Below the pieces are notes generated by a model. It was not told where the DNA came from. It saw nothing but the letters and a program-made list of their open reading frames with translations, and did no database searches. A stretch of DNA of 64,000 nt from assembly GCF_041435195.1 (NCBI RefSeq), contig NZ_CP108106.1, forward strand, positions 434,001-498,000, read 5' to 3'. A program made the position numbers and the translations under genes. Positions 27,535 through 36,226 of the stretch are shown one piece after another. The stretch is from Streptomyces sp. NBC_00224. Lineage in GTDB: Bacteria; Actinomycetota; Actinomycetes; Streptomycetales; Streptomycetaceae. Position 1 is the first letter of the stretch. Every line of letters starts with the position of its first letter.

Positions 27535-27711
27535 CGCCGACGCCGACCTGCGCCGGGAGAGAACGACGGCCTGCAGGTGGCGGAGAACTGGAACTCCGCC
27601 AACCATGACCTGCTCTACGGCAAGGACGGCGACCTGACCTGCTCCGCCAAGGAGAGTCAGGAGGTCTCCATGCTCGCCTTGCGCCTGCTCCAGTCGGCGC
27701 TCCCCGGCCAC
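27535..27711 (+). pseudogene. Tn3-family transposase fragment
   Basis: About 55 codons reading NDGLQVAENWNSANHDLLYG and then ESQEVSMLALRLLQSAL, the strongly conserved C-terminal region of Tn3-type TnpA. Both sides are missing. It begins directly after the IS-end-like repeat, so that insertion probably entered a Tn3 element. Confidence 0.85.
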
Positions 27712-27809
27712 GGTGAAGCAGGCTTCCGTCGGCACGAAAGAGGCCCCCTGCGAGTGGCAAAAACCGCGAACCCCGCAAGGCGCTGCGCCATCCTCAGCAG
27801 GATGGGGCC

Positions 27810-28910
27810 ATGAACTATGGGCATGAAGATGCAGGCGGGCAACGGCCCCTGGTCGTGCGGGTCCCGGTGGAACCGGTGGAAGCAGTTGCGGAGGCGGACG
27901 CCGCGGATGCCGTCCGGCGGGCGGGCAACTTCGCGGTGCGCGGCCCTGTGTTCGGGGTGGCCGCGCAGGACGCCGATGACGGAGCACGGTGGCGGGTGAT
28001 GGTCGCGGTGACCGCGGACAACCCGCAAGAAGCCCGCGACAGCCTCAACTCACTCCTGTGGTTCAAGGCGAAGGACGACGCCAAAGACCGAGCCGAGCGC
28101 CGCGGGCTACTGGCAGCGGTCGCCCAGCTGGAGCGCGAACGCGTCCAGGAACTCACCGTGCTGGGGACCCGCTACCGCATCGTGCGGGCCGAAGAGTACG
28201 CCGGTGAGGGCAGCGACGGCATCGAACTGCCCCGCCCCAGCGACCCGGAGCCCGCCGCGCCCGACTGGGATCCGAGGACCCCGGCAGCACGGATCGACGA
28301 CGGCCTGGTCCTCGACCCCGACGCGCCCCTCACCCCAACCCAGGCCGCGGAAACCCTCGCCCTGCGCGACCTGACCTACACAGGCACGCGCTTCCCCACC
28401 CCCGTACGCAACGACTCACGCCGGGCACGGCAAACCCACCCCGACGTCATGCTGCTGCCCACCACCTACACCCTCGTCGAACGAAGCAGCACCGGCTGGA
28501 CACCGGCCAGCGCCCCGCACCCCACTCCGCACGAGGCCCGCAAAACACTGGAGTACACCCTCCTGCAGTTCGAACCCCGACGACGCGGCCTCCTCCCCGA
28601 CCTGCACTCCGACGCCCGCACCCTCCTGGCCTCCGGAGACTGCGACCCACAGACCGCCACACAGCTCGCCGCCTACGTCGCCGGCGCCGACCAACTCCGC
28701 GCCGCACCCATCAACGAACTGGAAGTCCACGGCATCGTCTACCGCATCGCCCGCACCCGCCGCATGCTTCGCTGGGGCCCCAACGGCCCCGAAACCCCAC
28801 GCCCCACCGACTCCACCGGCCAAGACCCCTGCCCCATCCACGTACCCCTCGATGAAGACGGCAACATCATGCCCACACCCTCCGCAGGACCGGACACGGG
28901 CAACACCTGA
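27810..28910 (+). CDS. DUF5954 family protein
   Basis: 366 residues. The N-terminal part (LVVRVPVEPVEAVAEADAAD, then NFAVRGPVFGVA, DSLNSLLWFKAKDDAKDRAE, LTVLGTRYRIVRAEEYA) is the conserved DUF5954 block; the C-terminal half repeats a related arrangement (YTLLQFEPRRRGLLPDL, ELEVHGIVYRIARTRRML). Predicted cytoplasmic, acidic, Pro-rich tail. This Streptomyces family has no known function, although it often neighbours mobile or accessory DNA. The start ATG follows a weak GGATGGGG. Complete. Confidence 0.8.
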   Translation: MNYGHEDAGGQRPLVVRVPVEPVEAVAEADAADAVRRAGNFAVRGPVFGVAAQDADDGARWRVMVAVTADNPQEARDSLNSLLWFKAKDDAKDRAERRGLLAAVAQLERERVQELTVLGTRYRIVRAEEYAGEGSDGIELPRPSDPEPAAPDWDPRTPAARIDDGLVLDPDAPLTPTQAAETLALRDLTYTGTRFPTPVRNDSRRARQTHPDVMLLPTTYTLVERSSTGWTPASAPHPTPHEARKTLEYTLLQFEPRRRGLLPDLHSDARTLLASGDCDPQTATQLAAYVAGADQLRAAPINELEVHGIVYRIARTRRMLRWGPNGPETPRPTDSTGQDPCPIHVPLDEDGNIMPTPSAGPDTGNT

Positions 28911-29263
28911 ACCAAGGCCCCCTGAGGGCAACGCCTCGACAGGAAGCGCCCAACCAGTCCATCCCGCCACAGCCTCGTCACTACCAGCCGTCTGGAACCA
29001 GCCTGCCCTGGCAATACGCCAGAGCCGACCCCCACCAGCCCCAACCGCTCCTCGGCACTGCCACCCAGCGGACGCACGTTCAAGCAGCGCAAAGGCGGCG
29101 GGCACGCCACCGCCGATCACCCCAGCCCTCAACCCACCCCCCGTCCACTGGGCAGCCCCCGCCGCTAGTGCAGAACCGACGACGCGGACGCCCCCGCGCT
29201 CCTCCCAGTTTCGAATCGGGCTCGAAGTCACCTCGGTCCCCCTCGGGAACCAGGAGCTCCCCC
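28911..29263. other. Convergent intergenic region
   Basis: C-rich on the + strand with no credible coding frame. It lies between the 3' ends of the DUF5954 and GNAT genes. I see no strong hairpin. Confidence 0.4.
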
Positions 29264-30085
29264 TCAGCCGGCTCCGCCCGTGAAGTCCAGTACCAGGTGG
29301 TCCTGGACCCGCCGGTACCCCAGCCGCTGGTACAGCGCGTTGCTCGTCGCATTGGCCAGGTCCGTGAACAGCACCACCTGCTCCGCTCCCCATTCCAGGG
29401 CCAGCCGGGTCGCGGCCGCCGTGGCGACGGCCGCGAAGCCGCGGCCGCGCCGCGCGGGCGGGGTGTAGACCGGACCGATACGGGACTGGCCGACCAGCAC
29501 CCCGGAGGCGGCGGCGAGCGACACCGGGCCCTCGTCCGTCTCCCACAGGACCAGCTGTCCGGCCGCCGTGCGCCGCGCCGCGGCCGCCGCCGCGCCCAGG
29601 CCGGATGGCAGCGCCACCTCGCCCAGGAACGCGGTCAGCCACGCGGTGACCAGCGTCAGATCCGCCTCGGTCGCCAGACGGGCGCGGCCCGCCACCGGTG
29701 CCGGGTCGGCGAGTTCAGCGAGCCGGAACAGCCGCTCCTGACGGTCCACCCGATAGGGACCCCAGGCTTCCCCGAAAGCGCGGGCCGTGGCGGTGGCCCC
29801 GTTCACCCCGACCAGCACCTCACCGCGCAGCGCCCCGGCCAGCTCCCGGGCCGCGCCGTCCGGCATCGTGCCGAGCACCGGCGGCATCCCCGGGGTCTGG
29901 ACATAGGCACCGCCCACCACCGGTCCGGACCCGGCCCACCAGCCGAACCGCGCGTCCGGCCAGTGCCCCTGGCACGCCCCCTCCGCGAGGGTGAGCAGCA
30001 CCGTGTTGCGAGCCGGGTCGGCGGCAAGAAACGGCCCCGCGGCCGCCCGGAAGGCCTCGACGTCGTCCGTGAGATACCAGGTCAT
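29264..30085 (-). CDS. GNAT-family N-acetyltransferase
   Basis: 273 residues. A degenerate N-terminal domain (about 1-130) is followed by a GNAT fold whose acetyl-CoA loop reads YTPPARRGRGFAAVATAAAT (about 210-230) and whose end has LFTDLANATSNALYQRLGYR. Two-part proteins of this kind are common in Streptomyces and acetylate amines of unknown identity. ATG start; monocistronic. Family secure, substrate unknown. Confidence 0.88.
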   Translation of the reverse strand: MTWYLTDDVEAFRAAAGPFLAADPARNTVLLTLAEGACQGHWPDARFGWWAGSGPVVGGAYVQTPGMPPVLGTMPDGAARELAGALRGEVLVGVNGATATARAFGEAWGPYRVDRQERLFRLAELADPAPVAGRARLATEADLTLVTAWLTAFLGEVALPSGLGAAAAAARRTAAGQLVLWETDEGPVSLAAASGVLVGQSRIGPVYTPPARRGRGFAAVATAAATRLALEWGAEQVVLFTDLANATSNALYQRLGYRRVQDHLVLDFTGGAG

Positions 30086-30400
30086 GCTCGATCGTCGTAC
30101 GGCGGCACACCCGGGCGCAGCTCATTTTCCACAGCCGTACGGGGCGGCCCGGTGCGCCCGAACGGGCCCGGCGCAGGCCCGCGGCCACCGCGGGTAGGCA
30201 AGGAGGGGAAGGCAGGCGGTTCCTCAGGTGAAGGTAGGCGCAGCCCCGGCCGTACCGCGGTCCGTCACCGGCGGATGTTCACTGGATCGATGGATCTGCG
30301 GGCCAGATCTGTTTGTTCCTACGTGAGTGATGGAAGTCTGCCGAGCACGGATCCATGAGGCTTCCGTGAACCGCCCGCCGCACTATGCAGGGAGCCGGCC
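30086..30400. other. Divergent upstream region of GNAT and lectin genes
   Basis: No gene. Base composition falls in GC towards 30280-30400, where the promoter of the lectin gene should lie. Nothing specific was recognised. Confidence 0.4.
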
Positions 30401-30886
30401 GTGAAAAGACTTCTCGCCGCCGCACTGGGTCTGGCAACCAGCTTGGCAGTCGTGTCCGCAGTCCCGAGCCACCCTGCGGAAGCAGCCATTCAGGCAAGTT
30501 TCGAAATCCGCAACCAGTACAATGACAACTGCCTTGACGTTGCCGGAGCCAACACCGGATCGGGTGCGGCTGTCCACATGTGGACGTGCAATGGCGGAGC
30601 CAACCAGCATTGGCACTGGGTAGGAGATCAGCTTCGCAGTGATCTCAACGACAAATGTCTGGATCTCGCTGGCACGAATCCCTACGACGGCGCCATGGTC
30701 GAACTGTGGGACTGCAATTTTCAAAACAATCAAATGTGGGGGTACAACAACCCGTACCTCTACAGCAAGCTGAACAGCAAATACTTGCTTATGGTGAACA
30801 ACGGCCTCGGCTCACCAGTGGTGACCCAAGGAATCCCTTTCCCCCCGGACAACAGGAACGTTAAGTGGGAGCTCAGGCCAGTATAA
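30401..30886 (+). CDS. Small secreted ricin-type (CBM13) lectin
   Basis: 161 residues: signal peptide (about 1-29) and a single beta-trefoil with repeats NCLDVAGANTGSGAAVHMWTC and KCLDLAGTNPYDGAMVELWDC, each followed by a Q-x-W-like element. It probably binds sugars outside the cell; there is no catalytic domain. Codon use has noticeably lower third-position GC than the rest of the window, suggesting later acquisition. The 3' end overlaps the convergent minus-strand gene by 14 nt. Confidence 0.85.
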   Translation: MKRLLAAALGLATSLAVVSAVPSHPAEAAIQASFEIRNQYNDNCLDVAGANTGSGAAVHMWTCNGGANQHWHWVGDQLRSDLNDKCLDLAGTNPYDGAMVELWDCNFQNNQMWGYNNPYLYSKLNSKYLLMVNNGLGSPVVTQGIPFPPDNRNVKWELRPV

Positions 30887-31199
30887 GCAGCCGCCCGGGG
30901 GCGCGCCCGTACTCGATGAGCCACTCCGGTGCCGCCTGCTGATGCGCCATCACCGCCTGCCACGCGCGGGCCTGGGGTGTCATCGCGGCGACGGTGCCCC
31001 CATCACTGACGACAAGCATCCCCGGCGGCAACCCTTCCCCCTGTCCCCCGGGCGTGACGGGCCCTTGGGTGACATAGCTGCGCAGCGCCCCGACCAACGC
31101 CGGCCCGCCGTCGAGCACATCACCGACACCATCCACATCGAGGAAGGCGATGCCGCCCGCCCGCACGACATGCGGGTGCACGGCTCCCGCGACAGGCAT
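30873..31199 (-). CDS. Hypothetical protein, 108 aa
   Basis: From MPVAGAVHPHVV the frame has good composition, containing GGIAFLDVDGVGDVLDGG, GMLVVSDGGTVAAMTPQARA and WLIEYGRAPGRLLIL. No family recognised; no signal or membrane segment. A longer upstream frame is Pro/Arg-rich and unlikely. It lies downstream of a terminator-like hairpin and the GH48 gene on the same strand. It may be complete or a relic. Confidence 0.4.
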   Translation of the reverse strand: MPVAGAVHPHVVRAGGIAFLDVDGVGDVLDGGPALVGALRSYVTQGPVTPGGQGEGLPPGMLVVSDGGTVAAMTPQARAWQAVMAHQQAAPEWLIEYGRAPGRLLILA

Positions 31200-31218
31200 C
31201 GGGGGAAGCGTTGAGGGA

Positions 31219-31258
31219 GGGCCGGGCGGCCCCTGTGCGGGTGGGTGCCGCCCGGCCC
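31219..31258 (-). terminator. Hairpin downstream of the GH48 gene
   Basis: GGGCCGGGCGGC and its exact complement (31247-31258) form a 12-bp GC stem with a 16-nt loop, about 50 nt after the GH48 stop. There is no U-tract, as is common in Streptomyces. Confidence 0.6.
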
Positions 31259-31309
31259 GGTGACCTCGTCGCCCTACGACGGGGTCGCGCACGCGGAGTG
31301 CTGGGCGGG

Positions 31310-34228
31310 CTACTCAAGCAGCTCCGCGTACGAGCCCATGGCCATGGCGATGTCCGCCTGGGCCCAGAACCGGTGATACGTGAAGGAGGGCGCCGCCCCG
31401 CCCGCCAGATACGCCTCGATCTTCGACCAGGCCGGGTCGTTCTTGTAGAAGGACCGCAGCGAGGCGAAGGTGGACGAGGAGTTGATCGCGTCGCCGTTCG
31501 GCATCTTGCCGCTCCAGCCGCTCGGCACGTACACCGTGTCACCGAACCGGCTGTAGTCGGCGCGGGTTTCGGGGACGGCGATGCCCAGGCTGTCCTGGTA
31601 GTTGTTCCACATGCCGTCAAGCAGCGCCTTCGCCGTCGTCTTCGCCGCCATGTCGCCGGACTTGGCGGCGTAGTACGTCAGGGTCTTGGCGAACGCGGCC
31701 GCCACGCCGACGTCGTTGGTGTAGTCGGCGACGGTGACGTGAAGTGCGCTGTTGGCGCCGGGGCTTGAGGCGTTCCAGACGTCGGGCTGGCCCGACCACT
31801 GGAGTGTGGAGGGGATCCGGTACGTGCCGTCCGGGTTGATCGTGGTCTTGGACAGTGCCCACTTGACCCACTTGTCGAGGACCGCCTTGGCACTGGCGTT
31901 TCCGGTCTGCTGGTAATACTCGGCGACCCGTTCCATCGACCATGCCTGGAAGCCGAACCACTGGTTGGACGGCGGGTCGTGATAGACGGGCTGCTCGTCG
32001 TAGTACATGCCGTAGAACGTCGACTTCCCGGCCGGCGGTGCCGCGTAACGGCCCGCCCAGCTGTTGGTCGCGCCGCCCGCGATGGCGCCCTCGTCCGACT
32101 GCAGCCAGCGGTAGAACTCCAGCTGCCGGGTCAGCGAGGTGCCCCAATCAGCCGCCCCGGAGGCCGACTTGGGCTTCAGGTCGGCGTTGGAGCTGAGCGC
32201 GTACGCGGCCAGCGGGTTCTGGTATCCGCCGTGCGCGTGGCTGGAGCCGATGCGCCAGGCCCAGCCGCCACCGGTGTCAGTGGAGCCGCCCCATGCGTAG
32301 TACCAGGACAGCAGGTACTGCGAGGCATCCTTTCCAGTCCCGGCAGGGCAGGTGGACGGCCCGACGCAGTTGCCGATTTTCTTGAAGTACTTGTCGTACA
32401 TGGCGTAGCGCAGATAGTCGCCCATCTTCGCGGCCTTGCCGACGGTCGCGGTGACGTCGCCGCCCTTGCCCTGCGCCTTGGCCCACACGTTCGCCCAGTA
32501 CGCAGCCTGCACCGCACGCGCGTCGGCGTCCGGGGCGTCCGTGTACTTCCACTGCTTGGCGTAGGAGTTGTCGCCGGTGAACAGGTCCAGGTAGCCGTTC
32601 TTGCCGCCGTACTTGAAGGCATCGCACGTCGGCTGAGGCACCGTCTCCCACACCGACTCCTGCGGGCCGCGCTGGAAGGTGTTGATGTACGACGGTCCCT
32701 TGGCCGTGGGGCCACCCTCGCATGTACCGCCGGGCGTGTCGCCGTAGCCGTAGACGTTGTCGACGTCCTGGAGCCAGTGCATGCCGTAGATGTCGTCCGT
32801 GCCGTACGCGGACTTCAGCTCGCCCGCGATCGGGTCCGATCCCACCGGCACCGACGTGTCCAGCTTCGCCGGGTACTCGTTGGGGGTGTCCTCCTCGGGT
32901 GCGTACGTCGCCGGCTTCGAGGCGTTGTAGAAGGAGTTGGTGGGCTGGTCCGCGTGCGTGGGGATCATGTACTTCTCCATGAGAGCCCACGCGCCGTTGA
33001 ACTTCGACCAGTCACCGGTGACTTTGCCGTACGTCGCCTGCAGCCAGATGAGGTAGCTGTAGGCCTCCGACGTGGTCTCGTGACCCTGGTCCGGGGCCTC
33101 GACGATCAGCGTCTCGACCGAGTGGTAGGGGATGCCCTCGGGTGAGAAGTAGCCGTTCGCCGGGTTGGTGATCTTCCCGTAGAGATCCAGGAAGCGGGCG
33201 TCGTACGTCTTGGACGCGGGCAGCTCCGTCACCGTGACCGTCGCCTTGCTGTGTCCGGCCGCCGAGGCGGTGAAGGTCGCGCCGCCCGTGCCGGAGGAGT
33301 CCGCCGCGATGGTCACTGTCTGCGCGGTGCCCCAGTTCGACGGGGTGAAGGTCAGCGACGAGCCGCTGGAAACGGACAGGCCCGCGTTGCCGCCGGTGCG
33401 AGCGGTGCTCACCGTTACGTTCGCGCTCGGCTGCTTCGACAGCTTCACCGAGAACATGTCCGACTTGCCCTGCTGAACGGCGAGTTGGGTCGGCGAAGCC
33501 ACGACCGCAGGTCCCGAGGCGACCATGATGCCGACCGGGGTCGACTCCGCGGAGGCATCCAGGCTGTCGTACGCCTTCGCCAGCAGGGAATGGCTGCCCA
33601 CGGCCAGGTTGGAGGCCGAGAACGTGTAGGGAGGACTGGTGTCCGTGCCCAGCAGGGTCGTGTCGTCGTAGAACTCCACCTTGCTGACCGTCGCGTTGTC
33701 GGCCGCCGCCGCGGTCGCCGCGAGCGGGACCGCGTCCCCCTGCGTGTAGACCGCGCCCGCACTCGGACTGGTGAGCACGGTGACGGGCGGCAGGTGTGCG
33801 CCGGCACAGGTGGTGCCGTTGATCGCGAAGCTGCTGGGCGCGGTGTTGGTGCCGCTGTAGGTGAACTGCGCGCCTGTGGAGACTGCGGCGCCCGCGGCGA
33901 TCTTCGCGTTGTACCCGGCGTCCTTCACGGTGACCGTCTGGCCGGCCTGGGACCAGGTGCCGTTCCAGCCGTTCGTGAGCTTCTGGTTGCCACCGTAGGC
34001 GTACGTCAGGGTCCAGCCGTCGATGGTGTCAGTGCCGCGGTTGGTGATGGTCAGGTCGGCGGTGAAGCCGGAACCCCAGTCGTTCGTCTTGTAGTCGACG
34101 CTGCACCGGACGGCCGCCGCGTGCGCGGCGGTGGTGCTGGTGGCGAGCATGGTCAGGGGCAAGGCGAGCGCGGCCAGGGCAGCGGTCCACCACCGCCGCA
34201 CGGCTCTGCGCCTGTGTCCGGGATCCAT
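31310..34228 (-). CDS. CBM2-Ig-GH48 exocellulase
   Basis: 972 residues: signal peptide (about 1-38), CBM2 cellulose-binding domain (40-142), Ig-like domain (148-236), Calx-beta-like domain (240-337), and a GH48 catalytic domain (340-972) beginning [12 protein letters not shown]. The HETTSE segment (383-388) carries the catalytic acid; [16 protein letters not shown] and [19 protein letters not shown] are typical of the family. GH48 enzymes processively release cellobiose from cellulose chain ends and act with GH9 endoglucanases. A perfect CebR operator lies 56 bp upstream, implying derepression by cello-oligosaccharides. Complete. Confidence 0.96.
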   Translation of the reverse strand: MDPGHRRRAVRRWWTAALAALALPLTMLATSTTAAHAAAVRCSVDYKTNDWGSGFTADLTITNRGTDTIDGWTLTYAYGGNQKLTNGWNGTWSQAGQTVTVKDAGYNAKIAAGAAVSTGAQFTYSGTNTAPSSFAINGTTCAGAHLPPVTVLTSPSAGAVYTQGDAVPLAATAAAADNATVSKVEFYDDTTLLGTDTSPPYTFSASNLAVGSHSLLAKAYDSLDASAESTPVGIMVASGPAVVASPTQLAVQQGKSDMFSVKLSKQPSANVTVSTARTGGNAGLSVSSGSSLTFTPSNWGTAQTVTIAADSSGTGGATFTASAAGHSKATVTVTELPASKTYDARFLDLYGKITNPANGYFSPEGIPYHSVETLIVEAPDQGHETTSEAYSYLIWLQATYGKVTGDWSKFNGAWALMEKYMIPTHADQPTNSFYNASKPATYAPEEDTPNEYPAKLDTSVPVGSDPIAGELKSAYGTDDIYGMHWLQDVDNVYGYGDTPGGTCEGGPTAKGPSYINTFQRGPQESVWETVPQPTCDAFKYGGKNGYLDLFTGDNSYAKQWKYTDAPDADARAVQAAYWANVWAKAQGKGGDVTATVGKAAKMGDYLRYAMYDKYFKKIGNCVGPSTCPAGTGKDASQYLLSWYYAWGGSTDTGGGWAWRIGSSHAHGGYQNPLAAYALSSNADLKPKSASGAADWGTSLTRQLEFYRWLQSDEGAIAGGATNSWAGRYAAPPAGKSTFYGMYYDEQPVYHDPPSNQWFGFQAWSMERVAEYYQQTGNASAKAVLDKWVKWALSKTTINPDGTYRIPSTLQWSGQPDVWNASSPGANSALHVTVADYTNDVGVAAAFAKTLTYYAAKSGDMAAKTTAKALLDGMWNNYQDSLGIAVPETRADYSRFGDTVYVPSGWSGKMPNGDAINSSSTFASLRSFYKNDPAWSKIEAYLAGGAAPSFTYHRFWAQADIAMAMGSYAELLE

Positions 34229-34283
34229 GTACTGGTTCCTCCTTGCGGCTTGCGGCTCGGGAGAATTCAGGTCTTGAACCCAA

Positions 34284-34297
34284 TGGGAGCGCTCCCA
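34284..34297. promoter_or_regulatory. CebR operator (GH48 promoter)
   Basis: TGGGAGCGCTCCCA, the exact 14-bp palindrome recognised by the LacI-type cellulose-utilisation repressor CebR in Streptomyces, 56 bp upstream of the GH48 start. The cebR gene itself is not in this window. Confidence 0.92.
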
Positions 34298-34339
34298 TAG
34301 TGGGGACGACCCCGCGTGCGGTCAAGGTGTTTGAAGAGT

Positions 34340-34351
34340 CGAAAGCTTTCG
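34340..34351. promoter_or_regulatory. CGAAA/TTTCG palindrome between cellulase genes
   Basis: CGAAAGCTTTCG is a perfect 12-bp palindrome with the half-sites of the xylose-type LacI box at 45472-45482 but a 2-nt rather than 1-nt centre. It lies 112 bp upstream of GH48 and between two CebR boxes. Confidence 0.45.
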
Positions 34352-34425
34352 CGCGCTCAATGAGACAAAGTCAAGTCACACCCCTGGGCATTTGCGCCAG
34401 CGGGCGCTACGTTCCTTCGCACCAA

Positions 34426-34439
34426 TGGGAGCGGTTCCA
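34426..34439. promoter_or_regulatory. CebR-like operator (GH12 promoter)
   Basis: TGGGAGCGGTTCCA differs from the CebR consensus at two positions of the right half. It lies 361 bp upstream of the GH12 start and faces that gene; a weaker site than the other three. Confidence 0.75.
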
Positions 34440-34799
34440 TTCAGTCGACGCGCCGGTCACGGCGCGCCAAGCTGCAAGGAGTCGCTCATGCGACACTCCC
34501 GTGTTCACTACCTTTAGCCGCCCGGTGCGCTCGCACGTCGGCTGCTCGGCCTGCCCGTGGTAGACGACCGGGGTCACCTCACCCTGCATGGTGGAGTGCT
34601 CGGCCACCGGCCCCGCTGGCGCTCTGCCGAACGCACCGCTGGTCGGGCACTGGGTTCTCCGCCCACTTCCAGCTGTTGACGCAGAACGCCTACCCGCCGG
34701 AGCCGTAATCGGCCGACCGGTTCCGCCGGGGCCAGTCCCCACCCACGGACCGGCCCCGGCGCTCCCACTCCTGCGCCCCCCACTTCGAAGAGGATCCAC

Positions 34800-35927
34800 A
34801 TGCGACCGTCACCACACCATGCGCGCAGCGCGCGGGGCCTGTTCTGCGCGCTGCTCACCGCGCTCATCTCGCTGACCGCGCTGCTGACCACCAGCTCGGC
34901 GGCACAGGCCGACACCACCCTCTGCGAACAGTTCGGGTCGACGACGGTCCAGGGCCGCTACGTCGTTCAGAACAACCGCTGGGGCACCAACCAGACCCAG
35001 TGCGTCACCACTACCGACTCGGGATTCAGGATCACCCAGGCCGACGGGTCGGTCCCCACCAACGGCGCCCCGAAGTCCTACCCGTCCCTCTACAACGGCT
35101 GCCATTACACCAACTGCTCACCCGGCACCCACCTGCCCGCCCGGCTCAGCACCATCACCAGCTCGCCCACCAGCGTCTCCTACAGCTATGTGAGCAACGC
35201 GGTGTATGACGCCGCGTACGACATCTGGCTCGATCCCACACCCCGTACCGACGGCATCAACCGGACCGAGATCATGATCTGGTTCAACAAGGTCGGATCC
35301 GTCCAGCCCGTGGGCTCGCCGGTCGGCACAGCGACCGTGGCCGGACGCCAGTGGCAGGTGTGGTCCGGCAACAACGGCTCCAACGACGTGCTGACCTTCG
35401 TCGCACCGTCAGCGATCGCCGACTGGAGCTTCGACGTCATGGACTTCGCCCGGGAGGCCGTCTCCCGCGGGCTGGCCCAGAACAGCTGGTACCTGACCAG
35501 CGTTCAGGCAGGCTTCGAGCCCTGGCAGAACGGCGCCGGCCTCGCCGTGACCTCGTTCTCCTCCACGGTCAACACCGGGGCCGGCAGCCCCGGTGACCCC
35601 GGCAGCTCCCGGGCCTGCAAGGTGGCCTATGCAACGAACACCTGGCAGGGTGGCTTCACCGCCGACGTGACCGTCACCAACTCGGGTTCCTCCCTTGTCG
35701 ACGCCTGGAAGCTCGGGTTCAGCCTGCCCGCCGGGCAGCAGATCACCAGTGCCTGGAACGCGGACGTTTCCCCGTCATCGGGAGCGGTCACGGCGAGCGG
35801 CCTGCCCTACAACGCTCAGATCGCCCCCGGCGGTCACGTCTCCTTCGGCTTCCAGGGCCTCTACAGCGGCGGTTTCGCCGAGCTCGCCGGTTTCCGCCTC
35901 AACGGCACCCCCTGCCCCACCACCTGA
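34800..35927 (+). CDS. GH12-CBM2 endoglucanase
   Basis: 375 residues: signal peptide (about 1-38), GH12 domain (40-262) with nucleophile Glu157 in INRTEIMIWF and acid/base Glu240 in QAGFEPWQNG, a Gly/Pro/Ser linker, and a CBM2 (272-375) starting ACKVAYATNTWQGGF. It makes internal cuts in beta-1,4-glucan. The ribosome site is AAGAGGATCC before ATG. It is divergent from the GH48 gene across a 570-bp region with two CebR-type sites and one CGAAA/TTTCG palindrome; that region contains no other gene. Confidence 0.95.
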   Translation: MRPSPHHARSARGLFCALLTALISLTALLTTSSAAQADTTLCEQFGSTTVQGRYVVQNNRWGTNQTQCVTTTDSGFRITQADGSVPTNGAPKSYPSLYNGCHYTNCSPGTHLPARLSTITSSPTSVSYSYVSNAVYDAAYDIWLDPTPRTDGINRTEIMIWFNKVGSVQPVGSPVGTATVAGRQWQVWSGNNGSNDVLTFVAPSAIADWSFDVMDFAREAVSRGLAQNSWYLTSVQAGFEPWQNGAGLAVTSFSSTVNTGAGSPGDPGSSRACKVAYATNTWQGGFTADVTVTNSGSSLVDAWKLGFSLPAGQQITSAWNADVSPSSGAVTASGLPYNAQIAPGGHVSFGFQGLYSGGFAELAGFRLNGTPCPTT

Positions 35928-36168
35928 AACACCCCGCACTCGTCGGTGATCCTGGGCGCCTTGGGACATGCGGGTCCTCCCCCGAGGTCTCAAGGGCCAG
36001 GCGGTGCCCCGCGAGCTCGCCCAGCCCGGCCCAGCCGTGGCGGAGTACGGCAGTTGCCCGCACCCTTCAGCGGAGTCCGGCAGTTGCCCGCCCCCTTCAC
36101 CGGAGTGGATCAACTTCCTTTCCGTACCGCGCTCTTGACGTGTACTGCGCAAGGCTGGCTTGATGAAT

Positions 36169-36182
36169 TGGGAGCGCTCCCA
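36169..36182. promoter_or_regulatory. CebR operator (GH9 promoter)
   Basis: Exact TGGGAGCGCTCCCA, 45 bp before the GTG start of the GH9 gene and close enough to overlap its promoter. Confidence 0.92.
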
Positions 36183-36226
36183 TATCTCCTTCCCCCCAAG
36201 CCCCCCACCCCAGGAAGGTTCCACCA

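Noticed and set aside
29168..30358. 396-codon + strand frame over the GNAT gene
   Set aside because: Composition is Arg/Gly/Pro-rich as expected of an antisense frame; the minus-strand GNAT protein has clear motifs.
31979..33145. Long + strand frame (388 codons) opposite the GH48 gene
   Set aside because: It is the antisense of a well-supported GH48 gene; Val/Arg/Gly-rich composition typical of high-GC mirror frames, with no domain.
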